64,000 nt of DNA. Source: Clostridioides difficile_D (GTDB lineage: Bacteria > Bacillota > Clostridia > Peptostreptococcales > Peptostreptococcaceae). Position numbers and translations under genes: made by a program. The notes beneath the pieces are model-generated. The model saw only the letters and a list, made by a program, of their open reading frames with translations. It was not told the DNA's origin and ran no database searches. Shown here piece by piece: positions 53,537 through 63,140 of the stretch (its first letter is position 1; every line of letters begins with the position of its first letter). The stretch lies in NCBI GenBank assembly GCA_945861085.1, contig OX244046.1:2356001-2420000 (forward strand), written 5' to 3'.

Positions 53537-55558
53537 CTAGGCTGCTTCTTTTATTGAAACTCTAGATATATTGCTTATTCTATACATTTCTTTAACACCA
53601 TTTAAAGTTTGTAACAAATTTAGACAAATTATCTTGTCTCCTAGACTCTTAGTATTTTCAATACTCTCTAAAATTATCATTCTTCCTTCATCATACTTAT
53701 CTGCATTGTAATTTGAAATATAATCAGTATCTCTCAATATTTTTTCTATATCTTCATCTTCAATCTTATTCTGATTAATATTTATATATAAATTATACAT
53801 ATTACTTATTAGTAATCTCTGATTTTCTAGGAAATCTTCTTGATTTTTATCTTTATATATAGCATTTATCAACATAAGTCTATCTTCAATAAGTGATGGC
53901 ACTAATAATAAATTCTTTATATAGTAAACGTCAGTCACATTTTCTATAGAATTATTTACTTCATCAATTATATTCTTAACTATTCCTTTATACATGTCTA
54001 TAACATGTTGATAACCTGTTTTAGCATCATATGGTAATATAAACTTATTTACTATTAATGCAATAATTGCTCCTAATACCACATATGAAATTCTACTTAT
54101 AGTTAAAACATTTGGGTCTCCCATAACTACTGCTGAACCAAGAGCTGAAACGGTTACACACATTATTAATTTCCTATAGTCAACTACATAAGAGTTTATA
54201 TATCCTGCTAAAAGAACTATTAACGACCTTAGTGTACTATCTTTTATTATTGAAAATAATACAATAAATATTATAGCTCCTATAAGTGTACCTTCTATTC
54301 TTTTTCTAGACCTTTGTATACAATTTTCCGCATAAGGTTGTGTTAATGAAAACACAGTTAACATTATCCATCTCCCATCTTTTAGGTGGAAATAATCCAT
54401 AATAAAACCAGCTATAGCTGTAGCTAACGCAATCTTTATTGCATAAGAAAATCTTATAGAATTTAAATTAAAGTTTTTCTTGTATATTGATAGTCGTTTA
54501 AATTCATGAGGTATCTTTGATTTTCTTTCAGCTCTCTTTTCATCTCTTGATTTTACTTTTTTATAATCTACTAAAAACTCATATAAATTTTCTAACACGC
54601 TATAAATTTCTTTTAAATTTATATTTTTAGTATTTTGAGCAATAACATAATCTCTAAATCCTAATATCTCCTTATCAGTTATCGTATCTTTATTTTCTAA
54701 ACACATCTTAATATAGTTTACTTCTTTAGTTACTACAGCTAAAACATCTACTTTACTATTAATGCTACTTTCTTCTAGAATATGTTTTATATCTTCATCT
54801 TCAAATTCCTTACTATCTTTTTTATATCTTTCCAGTATTAAACTTATTCTTTCTAATGAAAATAAAATATTTATTATATCTATACCTTTAATGCTTATAT
54901 AAAAGTCATCCTTTCTATTATCAAAAATAACCATTTTCAGACTTTTGGATACAGAATTTATTCTATAATTACAGCTATCTATTTTTCTCATATTAGATTT
55001 ACTTATAGAATTATCATCATTAATAATATTTTTTAAAAGGCTAATTTTTTCTAATAATTCATCACATATAGATATAAGTTCTTTATCTCCAACCTTTTTC
55101 ATTCTATTTCTGTTCATAACAAACTGAGCAACCATTATTATAACTGCACCAACAGCTAAGGCTGATAATCTCATAGGAAATTCACTTACTCCTACAGGTA
55201 TACTTACCATAAATATATACATTAGACCAAAAGGTACATATACCGCTCTTTTTAGGTCATAACTAAATACATATCCTATTATAAATAATGCTATAAAATT
55301 TAATAAAATTCCTAAATACATATTTTGTACTGCAAAAAATGATAGTACTCCCAAAATTATATTTATTGCTAAATACTTTAGTAAATTTTTAATTGGAGAA
55401 ATAGTTAAATCTCTTTCTAAGAGTGTTAACATAGCTGTTACTATACCTACACCTATAAGTGTGTTTTTACTTCCAAATAGATATATAAATATAGAAATAA
55501 ATGCTATTATAAAAATAAACAATTTTGTTTTTGATATTACTAGTTTTTTTGTCATCAT
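53537..55558 (-). CDS. FUSC-family membrane protein (aromatic acid exporter-like)
   Basis: A 673-residue protein with two blocks of membrane helices (about 8-150 and 370-490), separated by a long charged cytosolic helical domain, and a soluble C-terminus. The second block reads KDGRWIMLTVFSLTQPYAENCIQRSRKRIEGTL, given here in two parts of the FUSC_2 signature: GRWIMLTVFSLTQPY and RSRKRIEGTLIGA. Relatives (YccS, AaeB, ArAE) export aromatic acids. The second ATG, one codon in, is better spaced from GGGGGG and may be the true start. Monocistronic. Substrate unknown. Confidence 0.83.
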   Translation of the reverse strand: MMTKKLVISKTKLFIFIIAFISIFIYLFGSKNTLIGVGIVTAMLTLLERDLTISPIKNLLKYLAINIILGVLSFFAVQNMYLGILLNFIALFIIGYVFSYDLKRAVYVPFGLMYIFMVSIPVGVSEFPMRLSALAVGAVIIMVAQFVMNRNRMKKVGDKELISICDELLEKISLLKNIINDDNSISKSNMRKIDSCNYRINSVSKSLKMVIFDNRKDDFYISIKGIDIINILFSLERISLILERYKKDSKEFEDEDIKHILEESSINSKVDVLAVVTKEVNYIKMCLENKDTITDKEILGFRDYVIAQNTKNINLKEIYSVLENLYEFLVDYKKVKSRDEKRAERKSKIPHEFKRLSIYKKNFNLNSIRFSYAIKIALATAIAGFIMDYFHLKDGRWIMLTVFSLTQPYAENCIQRSRKRIEGTLIGAIIFIVLFSIIKDSTLRSLIVLLAGYINSYVVDYRKLIMCVTVSALGSAVVMGDPNVLTISRISYVVLGAIIALIVNKFILPYDAKTGYQHVIDMYKGIVKNIIDEVNNSIENVTDVYYIKNLLLVPSLIEDRLMLINAIYKDKNQEDFLENQRLLISNMYNLYININQNKIEDEDIEKILRDTDYISNYNADKYDEGRMIILESIENTKSLGDKIICLNLLQTLNGVKEMYRISNISRVSIKEAA

Positions 55559-55752
55559 ATCCCCCCTAAAAATTTCAACAAGACCAATTTTATCATATTT
55601 GTTGCCTTATTCAAAATCAGCTTTTTTACGGTAGGATTCTAACTTTTATGCATGTTTTTCAATATATAGTTCATATTATAACATATTTTATTGTATGTAT
55701 TCTCTATATAACTTCATAAGCTTCCATATCTTTTTTCTTTCAAATATTTTTT

Positions 55753-55811
55753 AAAAAAAATAAAAATAACTCTCTCAATAATACTAAAACTGTATTTATT
55801 AAGAGAGTTAT
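55753..55811 (-). terminator. Terminator of the asr-hsc operon
   Basis: ATAACTCTCT (55766-55775) pairs with AGAGAGTTAT (55802-55811), with an inner AATAA/TTTATT stem, followed by TTTTTATTTTTTTT on the minus strand. A strong terminator directly after the FNT channel gene. Confidence 0.92.
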
Positions 55812-55829
55812 ATAATTTATACAATAAAT

Positions 55830-56606
55830 TTAGTTAAGTTTTTCTTTACCCAATATATAAGTTCCAAGTCCCATAAATAAAGCTCCTCCAACAATATTTC
55901 CAAGTGTCACAGCTACTAAATTATAAATAGCTCCTCCAATAGTAACTGTACTTATTGATGGTGAAAATAATGAAACACTATAAATTGTCATATTTGCTAC
56001 ACTATGCTCAAAACCTGATGTTATAAAAGCAAATAAGCATAAGAATATCATAATTATTTTTGCAGTATCACTATTAGTTCTAAACGAACATAATACCGAT
56101 ACACATACTAAAATATTACATAAAATTCCTCTAAAGAAAAGAGCTGTAAATGGCATAGATGCTTTACTAGCTGCTGTATTTGCAAAAAATTCAGATACAG
56201 GTCCTTTGTCTACTAGACCAGTTCCTACAAATATAAGACCTAAAATCAAAGCTCCGATTAAATTTCCTACCCAACTATATACCCATATTTTAGAGGTATC
56301 TTTTATACTTACACCCTTATTCAACATACCAGCAGACATAACCATATTGTTTCCAGTAAATAATTCTGTTCCTGTCATTATAACCAAACTAAGTGCTATT
56401 GCAAATGATAACCCCATTACTATCTTAGTCATAGGTGAACCTGCATCAGTCAAAATTCCTCCAATAGTAAATATCAAAAGTATACCTATACCTACATAAA
56501 GTCCTGCAAACGCAGAAGATACCAAATACTTTACTTTGCTCGTGTTCAATAAATTTATCTTATTTATAGCTGCATTAGTTAATTTATCCAAAGTCTCTTT
56601 ATGCAT
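55830..56606 (-). CDS. hsc: FNT-family hydrosulfide channel
   Basis: A 258-residue pentameric channel protein of the formate/nitrite transporter family with six helices. FNT signatures are visible: KYLVSSAFAGLYVGIGI in helix 1, GTELFTGNNMVMSAGML, NLIGALILGLIFVG, and GFEHSVANMTIYSV with the pore histidine. It is the last gene of the asrABC operon. C. difficile HSC (FNT3), described by Czyzewski and Wang, is encoded with asrABC and exports HS-, the toxic product of sulfite reduction; this gene fits that description exactly. GGAAGAGGG precedes the ATG. Confidence 0.92.
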   Translation of the reverse strand: MHKETLDKLTNAAINKINLLNTSKVKYLVSSAFAGLYVGIGILLIFTIGGILTDAGSPMTKIVMGLSFAIALSLVIMTGTELFTGNNMVMSAGMLNKGVSIKDTSKIWVYSWVGNLIGALILGLIFVGTGLVDKGPVSEFFANTAASKASMPFTALFFRGILCNILVCVSVLCSFRTNSDTAKIIMIFLCLFAFITSGFEHSVANMTIYSVSLFSPSISTVTIGGAIYNLVAVTLGNIVGGALFMGLGTYILGKEKLN

Positions 56607-56663
56607 AATTCCCTCTTCCTTCTATTAGATTTTTAATTTATTTAGACATATGTTTTAATTAAT

Positions 56664-57635
56664 TTATAGATATTTAACTCCACTCCAGTATATATTTTCG
56701 TGCATTTTAGTTATTTCTGGAAGTTCAACACCTTCAAGTGCCCATTTTTTAAATTCCATAAATCCTGTTCTATCAATTATATAACCTATATGTTCTTTTC
56801 CTCCTGGTGCATCTTTATCTATATATTTTTCTACATATTTGTAAGTATTAAGTATTATCTTTATTATGCTATCCTCATCTGCCCATAAAAGAAAATCTTC
56901 TGCTAGTCTAGGATTTTTCTTTCCTGTTCTACCCATTATAGCCAATCTATAGTATTTTTTCTCATCTCTAGTCCATGCATTTGTTGGGCAATTTAGTACA
57001 CACTCTCCACAACCTATACACTTATCTCCATCTCTTACTACTTTATTATTTTCTGTCTTTAATGCTCCAACAGATATTTTAGAACATTTTTTTACACATG
57101 CTCCACAATTTACACATCTATCTTTTTCATATATAGGTAAAGCCATACCAATAATTCCAAAGTCATTCATTCTAGCTTTTATACAATCATTTGGACATCC
57201 AGTTAAAGCTACTTTAAAATGTAAATCATTTGGGAATATAGCTTTTTCTATTCTTTTAGCAAATTCAGTTGTATTATACTGAGCTTTTGGACAGACTTTA
57301 TTTCCTATACACGCTGCTATATTTCTTGTACCTGCTGCTGGATAACCCGCATTTTTCTCACTTTGATTTATATTCATTTTTTCAATAACAGGTTGTATAA
57401 TTTTATTTATTTGTTCCATATCTTCCATATCTATTCCCAGTATTTCAAATCCCTGTCTTGTAGTTATGTGTATCTGTCCATTACCGTATTCACTTGCAAT
57501 TTTAGAAACCACATTTAAACTCTCAGGGTCAATAAGCCCTCCTGGTATTCTAACTCTTAAAGAAGTCTCATATTTTGTTTTTGTAATCCTATAAGCATTT
57601 TTCATTACTTTTTTAGTATTTAAATCTCTTATCAC
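56664..57635 (-). CDS. asrC: Anaerobic sulfite reductase subunit C (sirohaem)
   Basis: A 323-residue catalytic subunit reducing sulfite to sulfide. Sirohaem/[4Fe-4S] cysteines are Cys109 and Cys115 (CIGNKVCPKAQ) and Cys147 and Cys151 (CPNDC). A 2[4Fe-4S] ferredoxin domain follows with CVNCGACVKKC (174-184) and CIGCGECVLNC (206-216) plus P. The start is GTG at 57635, after AGGGGGCG. It begins 12 bases after asrB, with the FNT channel gene after it. Confidence 0.95.
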   Translation of the reverse strand: MIRDLNTKKVMKNAYRITKTKYETSLRVRIPGGLIDPESLNVVSKIASEYGNGQIHITTRQGFEILGIDMEDMEQINKIIQPVIEKMNINQSEKNAGYPAAGTRNIAACIGNKVCPKAQYNTTEFAKRIEKAIFPNDLHFKVALTGCPNDCIKARMNDFGIIGMALPIYEKDRCVNCGACVKKCSKISVGALKTENNKVVRDGDKCIGCGECVLNCPTNAWTRDEKKYYRLAIMGRTGKKNPRLAEDFLLWADEDSIIKIILNTYKYVEKYIDKDAPGGKEHIGYIIDRTGFMEFKKWALEGVELPEITKMHENIYWSGVKYL

Positions 57636-57647
57636 AAATTTCGCCCC

Positions 57648-58439
57648 CTAATCAATAAGATTTTTAGCATATGAATAATCAAATACTGGTCCATCTAAAC
57701 ATATATAAGTATCATCCATCTTACAGTGTCCACATTTACCTATTCCACAACACATCTTTCTTTCATAAGAAACCCAAATATTCTTTTCATCTAAATCTCT
57801 TTTTAAAAATTCTCCTACTGTAAATTTCATCATCATTGGAGGTCCAACTACAACTATAGAAGTATTATTTATATCTTTTATATCCAATTCTGGTATGTAT
57901 TTCGTTACTAATCCTACGTTTCCACTATATCCTTCATCTGCTCCATCTACAGTAACTAAAATATCAAGTTTTTCACTCCATCTCTTTAAATCATCTGCAA
58001 ATAAAATATCTTTTGGCGATTTAAATCCTACTATTAGCTTAAATTTTTCACATTTTTCTTTATTTTTATAAAAATGTTCAACTATTCCTCTTACAGGAGC
58101 TAATGCACTTCCTCCTGCTACTACTACAATTTCTCTTCCTTCATAAAGAGACACATCAAATCCATTTCCATAAGGACCTCTTATAAAAAAAGAATCTCCT
58201 TCTTTATAATTAAACAACTCACTAGTTACTTTTCCTACATTTCTTATTGTAAAGTCAATATAATCTTCTCCATATCCTGATACTGATATCGGACTTTCAC
58301 CATATTTAGGTATAGATATCTCATAGAACTTTCCAGGCAATACCCCTTTTGTATTGCAGTTTACTCTAAAAGTCCATTCTTTATCAGTATGTTTAACTAT
58401 ATCTAGTATTTTTGCACTTACTGGTATATATGAGTTCAT
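57648..58439 (-). CDS. asrB: Anaerobic sulfite reductase subunit B (flavin/NADH)
   Basis: A 263-residue ferredoxin-NADP-reductase-fold subunit that takes electrons from NADH. RGPYGNGFDVSLYEG and VVVAGGSALAPVRGIV form the flavin and nucleotide sites, and the C-terminal CCGIGKCGHCKMDDTYIC binds a [2Fe-2S] cluster, as in dihydroorotate dehydrogenase electron-transfer subunits. The start abuts the asrA stop, with GGAGG inside the end of asrA. Confidence 0.94.
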   Translation of the reverse strand: MNSYIPVSAKILDIVKHTDKEWTFRVNCNTKGVLPGKFYEISIPKYGESPISVSGYGEDYIDFTIRNVGKVTSELFNYKEGDSFFIRGPYGNGFDVSLYEGREIVVVAGGSALAPVRGIVEHFYKNKEKCEKFKLIVGFKSPKDILFADDLKRWSEKLDILVTVDGADEGYSGNVGLVTKYIPELDIKDINNTSIVVVGPPMMMKFTVGEFLKRDLDEKNIWVSYERKMCCGIGKCGHCKMDDTYICLDGPVFDYSYAKNLID

Positions 58440-59447
58440 TTATATTTCCTCCTTACTAGTTACTAAATCATTTATTTTTTCTATACACTTTGAAAATGAT
58501 ATGTATTGTGGACAGGCATCATCACATCTTCCACATCCAACACACATATGATATCCGAATCTTTTTTTGAAATCATTTATTTTATGCATAGTTTTAAATC
58601 TCATTCTTTCCCCTTGTTTTTTTCTAAAAGAATTTCCACCTGCTATATCTGTATATCCATCTACTTGACATGAAGCCCAAACTCTTCTTCTCTCACCTAC
58701 ATTTTCATTTTCCTTATAGAAAATATCCTGCATTGTAAAACATGAACATGTTGGACATACAAAATTACATCTCCCACATCCAATACATCTTGTATCATAT
58801 TCATCCCATATTGAATTTCCTATCATTTCATTTGAATCAATCTTTTCTGGTACATCTACAGAAATTAAATTCTCAGTTACATAATTAACATTAAACTCAG
58901 TTGCTTCTCCGTCAAATACTTCAAATTCACTATCCTTTATGTCTAAATACAGTGTATCTCCTTCTATATTTAATCCAATTGAATAATTATCAGTTTTATT
59001 AGAATCCATGCTTACACAAAAACAGTTTCTAAAACTTTCCTTACATCCTACAAGCGCGAATTTCACTTTATCTCTAATCTTTTTATAAAAATAATCTTTC
59101 TCTTCTCCATTATTTAGATATATTTCATCAAGTCTTTTTATTCCATTTATATCACAAGCTCTTAAGAAAATTAAAATTTTCTTGTCGTCTAAATCGCTTT
59201 CCTTAAACTCTTTCTCAGTAAAATAAAATAATACTTGATTTATAGGGAGTACAACTTCTTTTGGTGAAAAATTTGATTTTTGAGCAAACTCCATTTCTTC
59301 AAAAGCGTTTACCTCTTTGTACCTTATCATGTCAGTATCTGAAAAAGTACCTTTAAATGGTATTAGAACTGGTGCAAATATCTTGTAGTCTTTTTTTAGA
59401 TAATTCAGACCTTCATTGAATTTAGATGAATCTAATTTTAATTTCAT
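58440..59447 (-). CDS. asrA: Anaerobic sulfite reductase subunit A (iron-sulfur)
   Basis: About 335 residues. An N-terminal domain of the HycB/HdrA-linked type is followed by two [4Fe-4S] motifs, CIGCGRCNFVCP and CVGCGRCDDACP, that relay electrons between AsrB and AsrC. It is the first gene of asrABC-hsc. The ATG at 59447 is 6 bases after AAAGGTG; the GTG three codons earlier is within that ribosome binding site. A CRP-like palindrome lies 80 bases upstream, next to a Crp/Fnr gene. Confidence 0.94.
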   Translation of the reverse strand: MKLKLDSSKFNEGLNYLKKDYKIFAPVLIPFKGTFSDTDMIRYKEVNAFEEMEFAQKSNFSPKEVVLPINQVLFYFTEKEFKESDLDDKKILIFLRACDINGIKRLDEIYLNNGEEKDYFYKKIRDKVKFALVGCKESFRNCFCVSMDSNKTDNYSIGLNIEGDTLYLDIKDSEFEVFDGEATEFNVNYVTENLISVDVPEKIDSNEMIGNSIWDEYDTRCIGCGRCNFVCPTCSCFTMQDIFYKENENVGERRRVWASCQVDGYTDIAGGNSFRKKQGERMRFKTMHKINDFKKRFGYHMCVGCGRCDDACPQYISFSKCIEKINDLVTSKEEI

Positions 59448-59498
59448 TTTTATCACCTTTCTTATATTTTAGTTTTGCTTACTTGTTATCTTGTTTAA

Positions 59499-59542
59499 AT
59501 CTTAACACTTTATTTTCTATACTTCTGTGATAATTATCACAG
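59499..59542 (-). promoter_or_regulatory. Crp/Fnr-type site and promoter of asrABC-hsc
   Basis: CTGTGATAATTATCACAG (59525-59542) is a perfect 18-bp palindrome with the TGTGA-N6-TCACA core of CRP sites. Downstream on the minus strand TAAGAT (59504-59499) is a -10-like element. With a start near 59492 the palindrome centre lies at about -41.5, the class II activator position, and no good -35 is present, as expected for an activated promoter. Confidence 0.8.
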
Positions 59543-59630
59543 TTTCAAAAATAATAAAAACCTTATCTGCTTTTTATAAAATTCAATAAAGTTAAGATAA
59601 ATATTAGTGAATTAGATAATAAAAAAATCT

Positions 59631-59662
59631 ATAAAATAAAAAAGAATCTATAAATAGATTCT
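59631..59662 (-). terminator. Terminator of the Crp/Fnr gene
   Basis: AGAATCTA/TAGATTCT stem (59643-59650 with 59655-59662), 4-base loop, followed on the minus strand by TTTTTTATTTTATAG. Confidence 0.88.
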
Positions 59663-59717
59663 CTTAATAATATCTTCATTTTATTAAATTTTTAATAATA
59701 CTTTTACTTAATAATAA

Positions 59718-60407
59718 TTAATTATTTTTAAAGTATTTTGATAACTCAATTTCTTTAACATAAAAACCTTTATTATCAATCTTTACAAGTTCTTCTTTTT
59801 GCAATACTTTTATCATTCTAGAAACAGTCTCCCTTTTACAGCCAAGCATATCAGCTAAATATGTAACTGTAATATTTACATTTAGTAGAGTCCATTCTCC
59901 ACAGCAAATTCCAAATTCTTTACTTAATCTATATAACTTTGCTGCAAGTTTTTTATCTACTTTTATGGATATAGAATTTTTTAACTGTCTATATAAACGT
60001 CTTATTCTTCTTTCCATATAAGAAATAATATCTTTTGTAAGTTGAAAATCATTTTGCATAATTTCTAAAAAGTCTTCAATACTGTAATAAGCTACAATTG
60101 AGTTTTCAAATGCCTCACATCCAACAGTAGAATTTTTAGAAGAGTCAAAGGTAATATCGTTTATAATTTCACCAGTATTCAAAATAAAAATTACCTTTCT
60201 CTCACCATTTTCACTTATCTTAAAAATAGACACCTTTCCATCTAAGAGTATATAAACACTGTCCAAGCTATCTTTTTCATAAAATAAAATTTCTTTTTTT
60301 TGTAATCTTTTTAGTTTAGCTTTTTCCTTAAGTTGATTCTTCGTTTCAGTACATAAATTGTTAAAAATCATTACTTTATCAATATTATAATCTTTTAATT
60401 TAGACAT
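59718..60407 (-). CDS. Crp/Fnr-family regulator
   Basis: About 229 residues. A cyclic-nucleotide-binding-like beta barrel (about 20-130), a dimer helix and a C-terminal helix-turn-helix with TYLADMLGCKRETVSRMIKV. The recognition helix RETVSR has the Arg-Glu-x-x-x-Arg pattern of CRP proteins that read TGTGA, matching the palindrome before asrA. The N-terminal four-cysteine cluster of FNR is absent, although scattered cysteines occur (CTETK, GCEAF, GICCG). The start is the ATG at 60407 after GGAGAGA. It is likely the activator of asrABC-hsc and senses an unknown signal. Confidence 0.88.
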   Translation of the reverse strand: MSKLKDYNIDKVMIFNNLCTETKNQLKEKAKLKRLQKKEILFYEKDSLDSVYILLDGKVSIFKISENGERKVIFILNTGEIINDITFDSSKNSTVGCEAFENSIVAYYSIEDFLEIMQNDFQLTKDIISYMERRIRRLYRQLKNSISIKVDKKLAAKLYRLSKEFGICCGEWTLLNVNITVTYLADMLGCKRETVSRMIKVLQKEELVKIDNKGFYVKEIELSKYFKNN

Positions 60408-60470
60408 GTAATATCTCTCCATTCCTAAATTTTTAAGAAAGCTCTATAAAACATTACAAATTTTTTTATT

Positions 60471-61319
60471 TTATTCATTTTTAAACAATTTTATAGCATT
60501 TGTAGTTTTAATCTTTCTTTCAATAGCTTCACTAGAAAGTTCTTTTACTACCTGTGTATATACTAAATCAATAATGAAAAATTGTGCTAATTTAGAAGAT
60601 ATTGAACCAGTTTCCAATACCGTTTCTCCTGATACATAAGATAAGTGCACATCTGAAATATCTTTTAATTCAGAGTTTTTATTTTCAGTAATTGATATAA
60701 TTTTAGCATTATTAGCTCTTGCAAGCTTTACAGTTTTTATAATTTCCTCAGTCTCACCAGAATGTGAAATTGCTACTATTAAATCTCCCTCTTTCATTAT
60801 GGAAGACATCATTATCATTGTATGGCTACTATCAAAGCTCACACAATTAAGTCCTATTCTCATAAATTTATAGTTTGAATCCTGTGCTATTATACCAGAA
60901 TATCCAATACCTATAAAGTAAACTTTCTTTGCATCTATTATAAGCCTTGCACAATCATGTACATCTGTACTGTTGATTATCTCTACTGTATTCTCTAAAG
61001 TTGTTATATTCGAACTTAAAAGCTTCTTTGCTGTATCCAAAGCTGGTTCATCATTTTGTATATTTTTATTTATAATATTCTTTTTATTGATGGTTGATAT
61101 CTCTTGTGCTAAAGTAACTTTAAAATCCTGCAATCCACTAAAATTCATTTTTTTTACAAATCTAGTTATAGTTGCTTCTCCAATATTGCTCTCTTTAGCT
61201 ATTTGTGATATTGGCTTATAAAATACATCCTCTATATTCTCTTTTATATAAGCTATCAATAATTTATCTGACTTTGTGACTTTAAAAGTTGGTGATTCCA
61301 ATTGTTCTAAAATACTCAT
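60471..61319 (-). CDS. RpiR-family regulator of the sialic acid cluster
   Basis: A 282-residue regulator with an N-terminal HTH_6 domain (1-78; PISQIAKESNIGEATITRFV) and a C-terminal SIS sugar-phosphate-binding domain (about 115-250; VYFIGIGYSGIIAQ and AISHSGETEEIIKTVK). RpiR proteins of nan clusters sense N-acetylmannosamine-6-phosphate. It lies directly after the kinase gene, at the end of the minus-strand cluster, 19 bases apart, and is probably co-expressed with it. Confidence 0.87.
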   Translation of the reverse strand: MSILEQLESPTFKVTKSDKLLIAYIKENIEDVFYKPISQIAKESNIGEATITRFVKKMNFSGLQDFKVTLAQEISTINKKNIINKNIQNDEPALDTAKKLLSSNITTLENTVEIINSTDVHDCARLIIDAKKVYFIGIGYSGIIAQDSNYKFMRIGLNCVSFDSSHTMIMMSSIMKEGDLIVAISHSGETEEIIKTVKLARANNAKIISITENKNSELKDISDVHLSYVSGETVLETGSISSKLAQFFIIDLVYTQVVKELSSEAIERKIKTTNAIKLFKNE

Positions 61320-61337
61320 TAAAAACCCTTCTATTCT

Positions 61338-62225
61338 TTATATTTTATTTAAAAAATTATATAATGCCCCAAGCATTCCTGCATCATTTTGTCTCTTTGC
61401 AAATTCTACATTAGTGTTTTTGTAAACTCTATCTATAAGAACCTCCTTTAATGCTTCGTCTATTTTTGGTTTTAGGAATTTTTCTTGTGCCATAATTCCA
61501 CCACCTAAAATTACTACTTCTGGATTTATTACATAACATATATTTGCGATTCCAACTGCTAATGATTTTATCATATTATTGAGTTCTTTTAAACAATCTT
61601 CGTCATTATTCTTTGCTAAATCAAAAATTATTTTTCCATTTAAGTCATTTTCATTCAAATTCTTTATTTTTGCTACTTTTTTAATTAGACTGCTGGTAGA
61701 TGCTAATTCTTGAAAAGAACTTCCATTTATATTCATATATCCTACTTCACCAGCACTATTACTAAATCCATTTATTAGTTTATTGTTCATTATAACACAA
61801 CCACCAATTCCAGTACCTATTGTCAAGCATATAGAGGATGTTGCTCCTTTGCCTGCTCCAAGCCACATCTCACCAAGCCCAGCACAATTGACATCATTTT
61901 CAACTTCACATTTTATATTAAACTCTTTTTCTACTTCTTTTTTTAATTCCATACCTTTATAATTTGGAATTAATTCTTCTAATGCAAATAATATCTTACC
62001 TTCAATTGGGTCAACCATACCTGCTGTTGATATACATATACCACTTATTTCATTTTCTTTTATATATTTTTTTACTATCTGTTTTATTTTAGATAATATT
62101 CCTTCTCCACCTTTTTCTTTTGCTTCAGTATCTAAACTTGATTTATCAATTATTAATCCATCTTCTCTAATAAATCCATATTTTATTGAAGTACCTCCAA
62201 CATCTATACAAACGTAATTTTTCAT
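61338..62225 (-). CDS. nanK: ROK kinase, probable N-acetylmannosamine kinase
   Basis: A 295-residue ROK-family sugar kinase. Phosphate-binding DVGGTSIKYG (8-17), the catalytic region ENDVNCAGLGE and the GTGIGGCVI loop are clear. The usual ROK zinc motif CxCGxxGCxE is missing; that region reads SNSAGEVGYMNINGSSFQEL, as in some Firmicutes ManNAc kinases. In this cluster it would phosphorylate N-acetylmannosamine released from sialic acid. Glucokinase is the alternative, made less likely by the context. Confidence 0.82.
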   Translation of the reverse strand: MKNYVCIDVGGTSIKYGFIREDGLIIDKSSLDTEAKEKGGEGILSKIKQIVKKYIKENEISGICISTAGMVDPIEGKILFALEELIPNYKGMELKKEVEKEFNIKCEVENDVNCAGLGEMWLGAGKGATSSICLTIGTGIGGCVIMNNKLINGFSNSAGEVGYMNINGSSFQELASTSSLIKKVAKIKNLNENDLNGKIIFDLAKNNDEDCLKELNNMIKSLAVGIANICYVINPEVVILGGGIMAQEKFLKPKIDEALKEVLIDRVYKNTNVEFAKRQNDAGMLGALYNFLNKI

Positions 62226-62282
62226 AACATATCTCCATATAAATTATTTTTATAAATTAACATCATTATTTAAAATCTTATA

Positions 62283-63086
62283 TTATACGAATTTTTTATT
62301 TATCTTTTCCAATTCACATATATATTTCCTTGCTTCTGATAAATCTATTGTATCATTTAATATAATTTTTTCCTTAGTTATATGATATTTATAAATATTT
62401 TTACATAAATCTTCTCCTAACATATTAAGACCTTCTTGAGTATAGTGAACATCATCAATAGTTAACCCTTTATCATGAAATTGCATGGCAATTTTACTTC
62501 CTACACATAATATATCACATTCTTTACAAGCAGACTCCTGTGCTGCTGCAATTCGTCTTGTTCTAATAAAATATTCATCTTCTCCAAGCCAATAACCAGT
62601 TAAACTTATAAACATTTTATCAATTGTACATTCTTCTTTAAGTCTATATGCAATTTTTTTTAGATTTTCTTTATAGTATAAGGCATCAGTACCGTATTTT
62701 GCATCACTTTCACCTTGAATCCAAATAACATATTTATTTTCTATATTATAATGCTTACTTAAGGTATTACATCCTGCATTGAATTTTTCTATAGTATCAT
62801 TTAGAAACCAGTTATTATCATGATTCCAGTTTTTTATTCTTGAACCATCTTTTGCATTGTGAATAAAACAAACTTTATTACCAGTAAGTTTATTCCATTC
62901 ATTTGAAAACGCAGGTGCTATAGTACCATCTCCCTCTGAAGTCTCTAGTTCACATCTCATATTTATAATTTCATCAGTACTCAAATATTCAAAACAATTT
63001 TCATTTGGAATGACACTCTCTTTTGGATTTCCCAATCCTCTAGCATTACTTTGTCCTATTAATAAGAATACATCTATATTTTCCAT
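62283..63086 (-). CDS. Sialate O-acetylesterase-like SGNH hydrolase
   Basis: A 267-residue cytosolic esterase of the SASA (DUF303) family. VFLLIGQSNARG gives nucleophile Ser13, WIQGESD the conserved block (122-128), and DDVHYTQEG the Asp212/His214 pair. Members remove O-acetyl groups from sialic acids so that they can enter catabolism. No signal peptide, so it acts on imported sugar. AAAGGAG precedes the ATG. A strong hairpin separates it from the gene upstream. Confidence 0.85.
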   Translation of the reverse strand: MENIDVFLLIGQSNARGLGNPKESVIPNENCFEYLSTDEIINMRCELETSEGDGTIAPAFSNEWNKLTGNKVCFIHNAKDGSRIKNWNHDNNWFLNDTIEKFNAGCNTLSKHYNIENKYVIWIQGESDAKYGTDALYYKENLKKIAYRLKEECTIDKMFISLTGYWLGEDEYFIRTRRIAAAQESACKECDILCVGSKIAMQFHDKGLTIDDVHYTQEGLNMLGEDLCKNIYKYHITKEKIILNDTIDLSEARKYICELEKINKKFV

Positions 63087-63140
63087 AAGTTAACTCCTTT
63101 ACAAATCTTTAAGCTTTTAATTGTTTTCAATTTATCTTGT

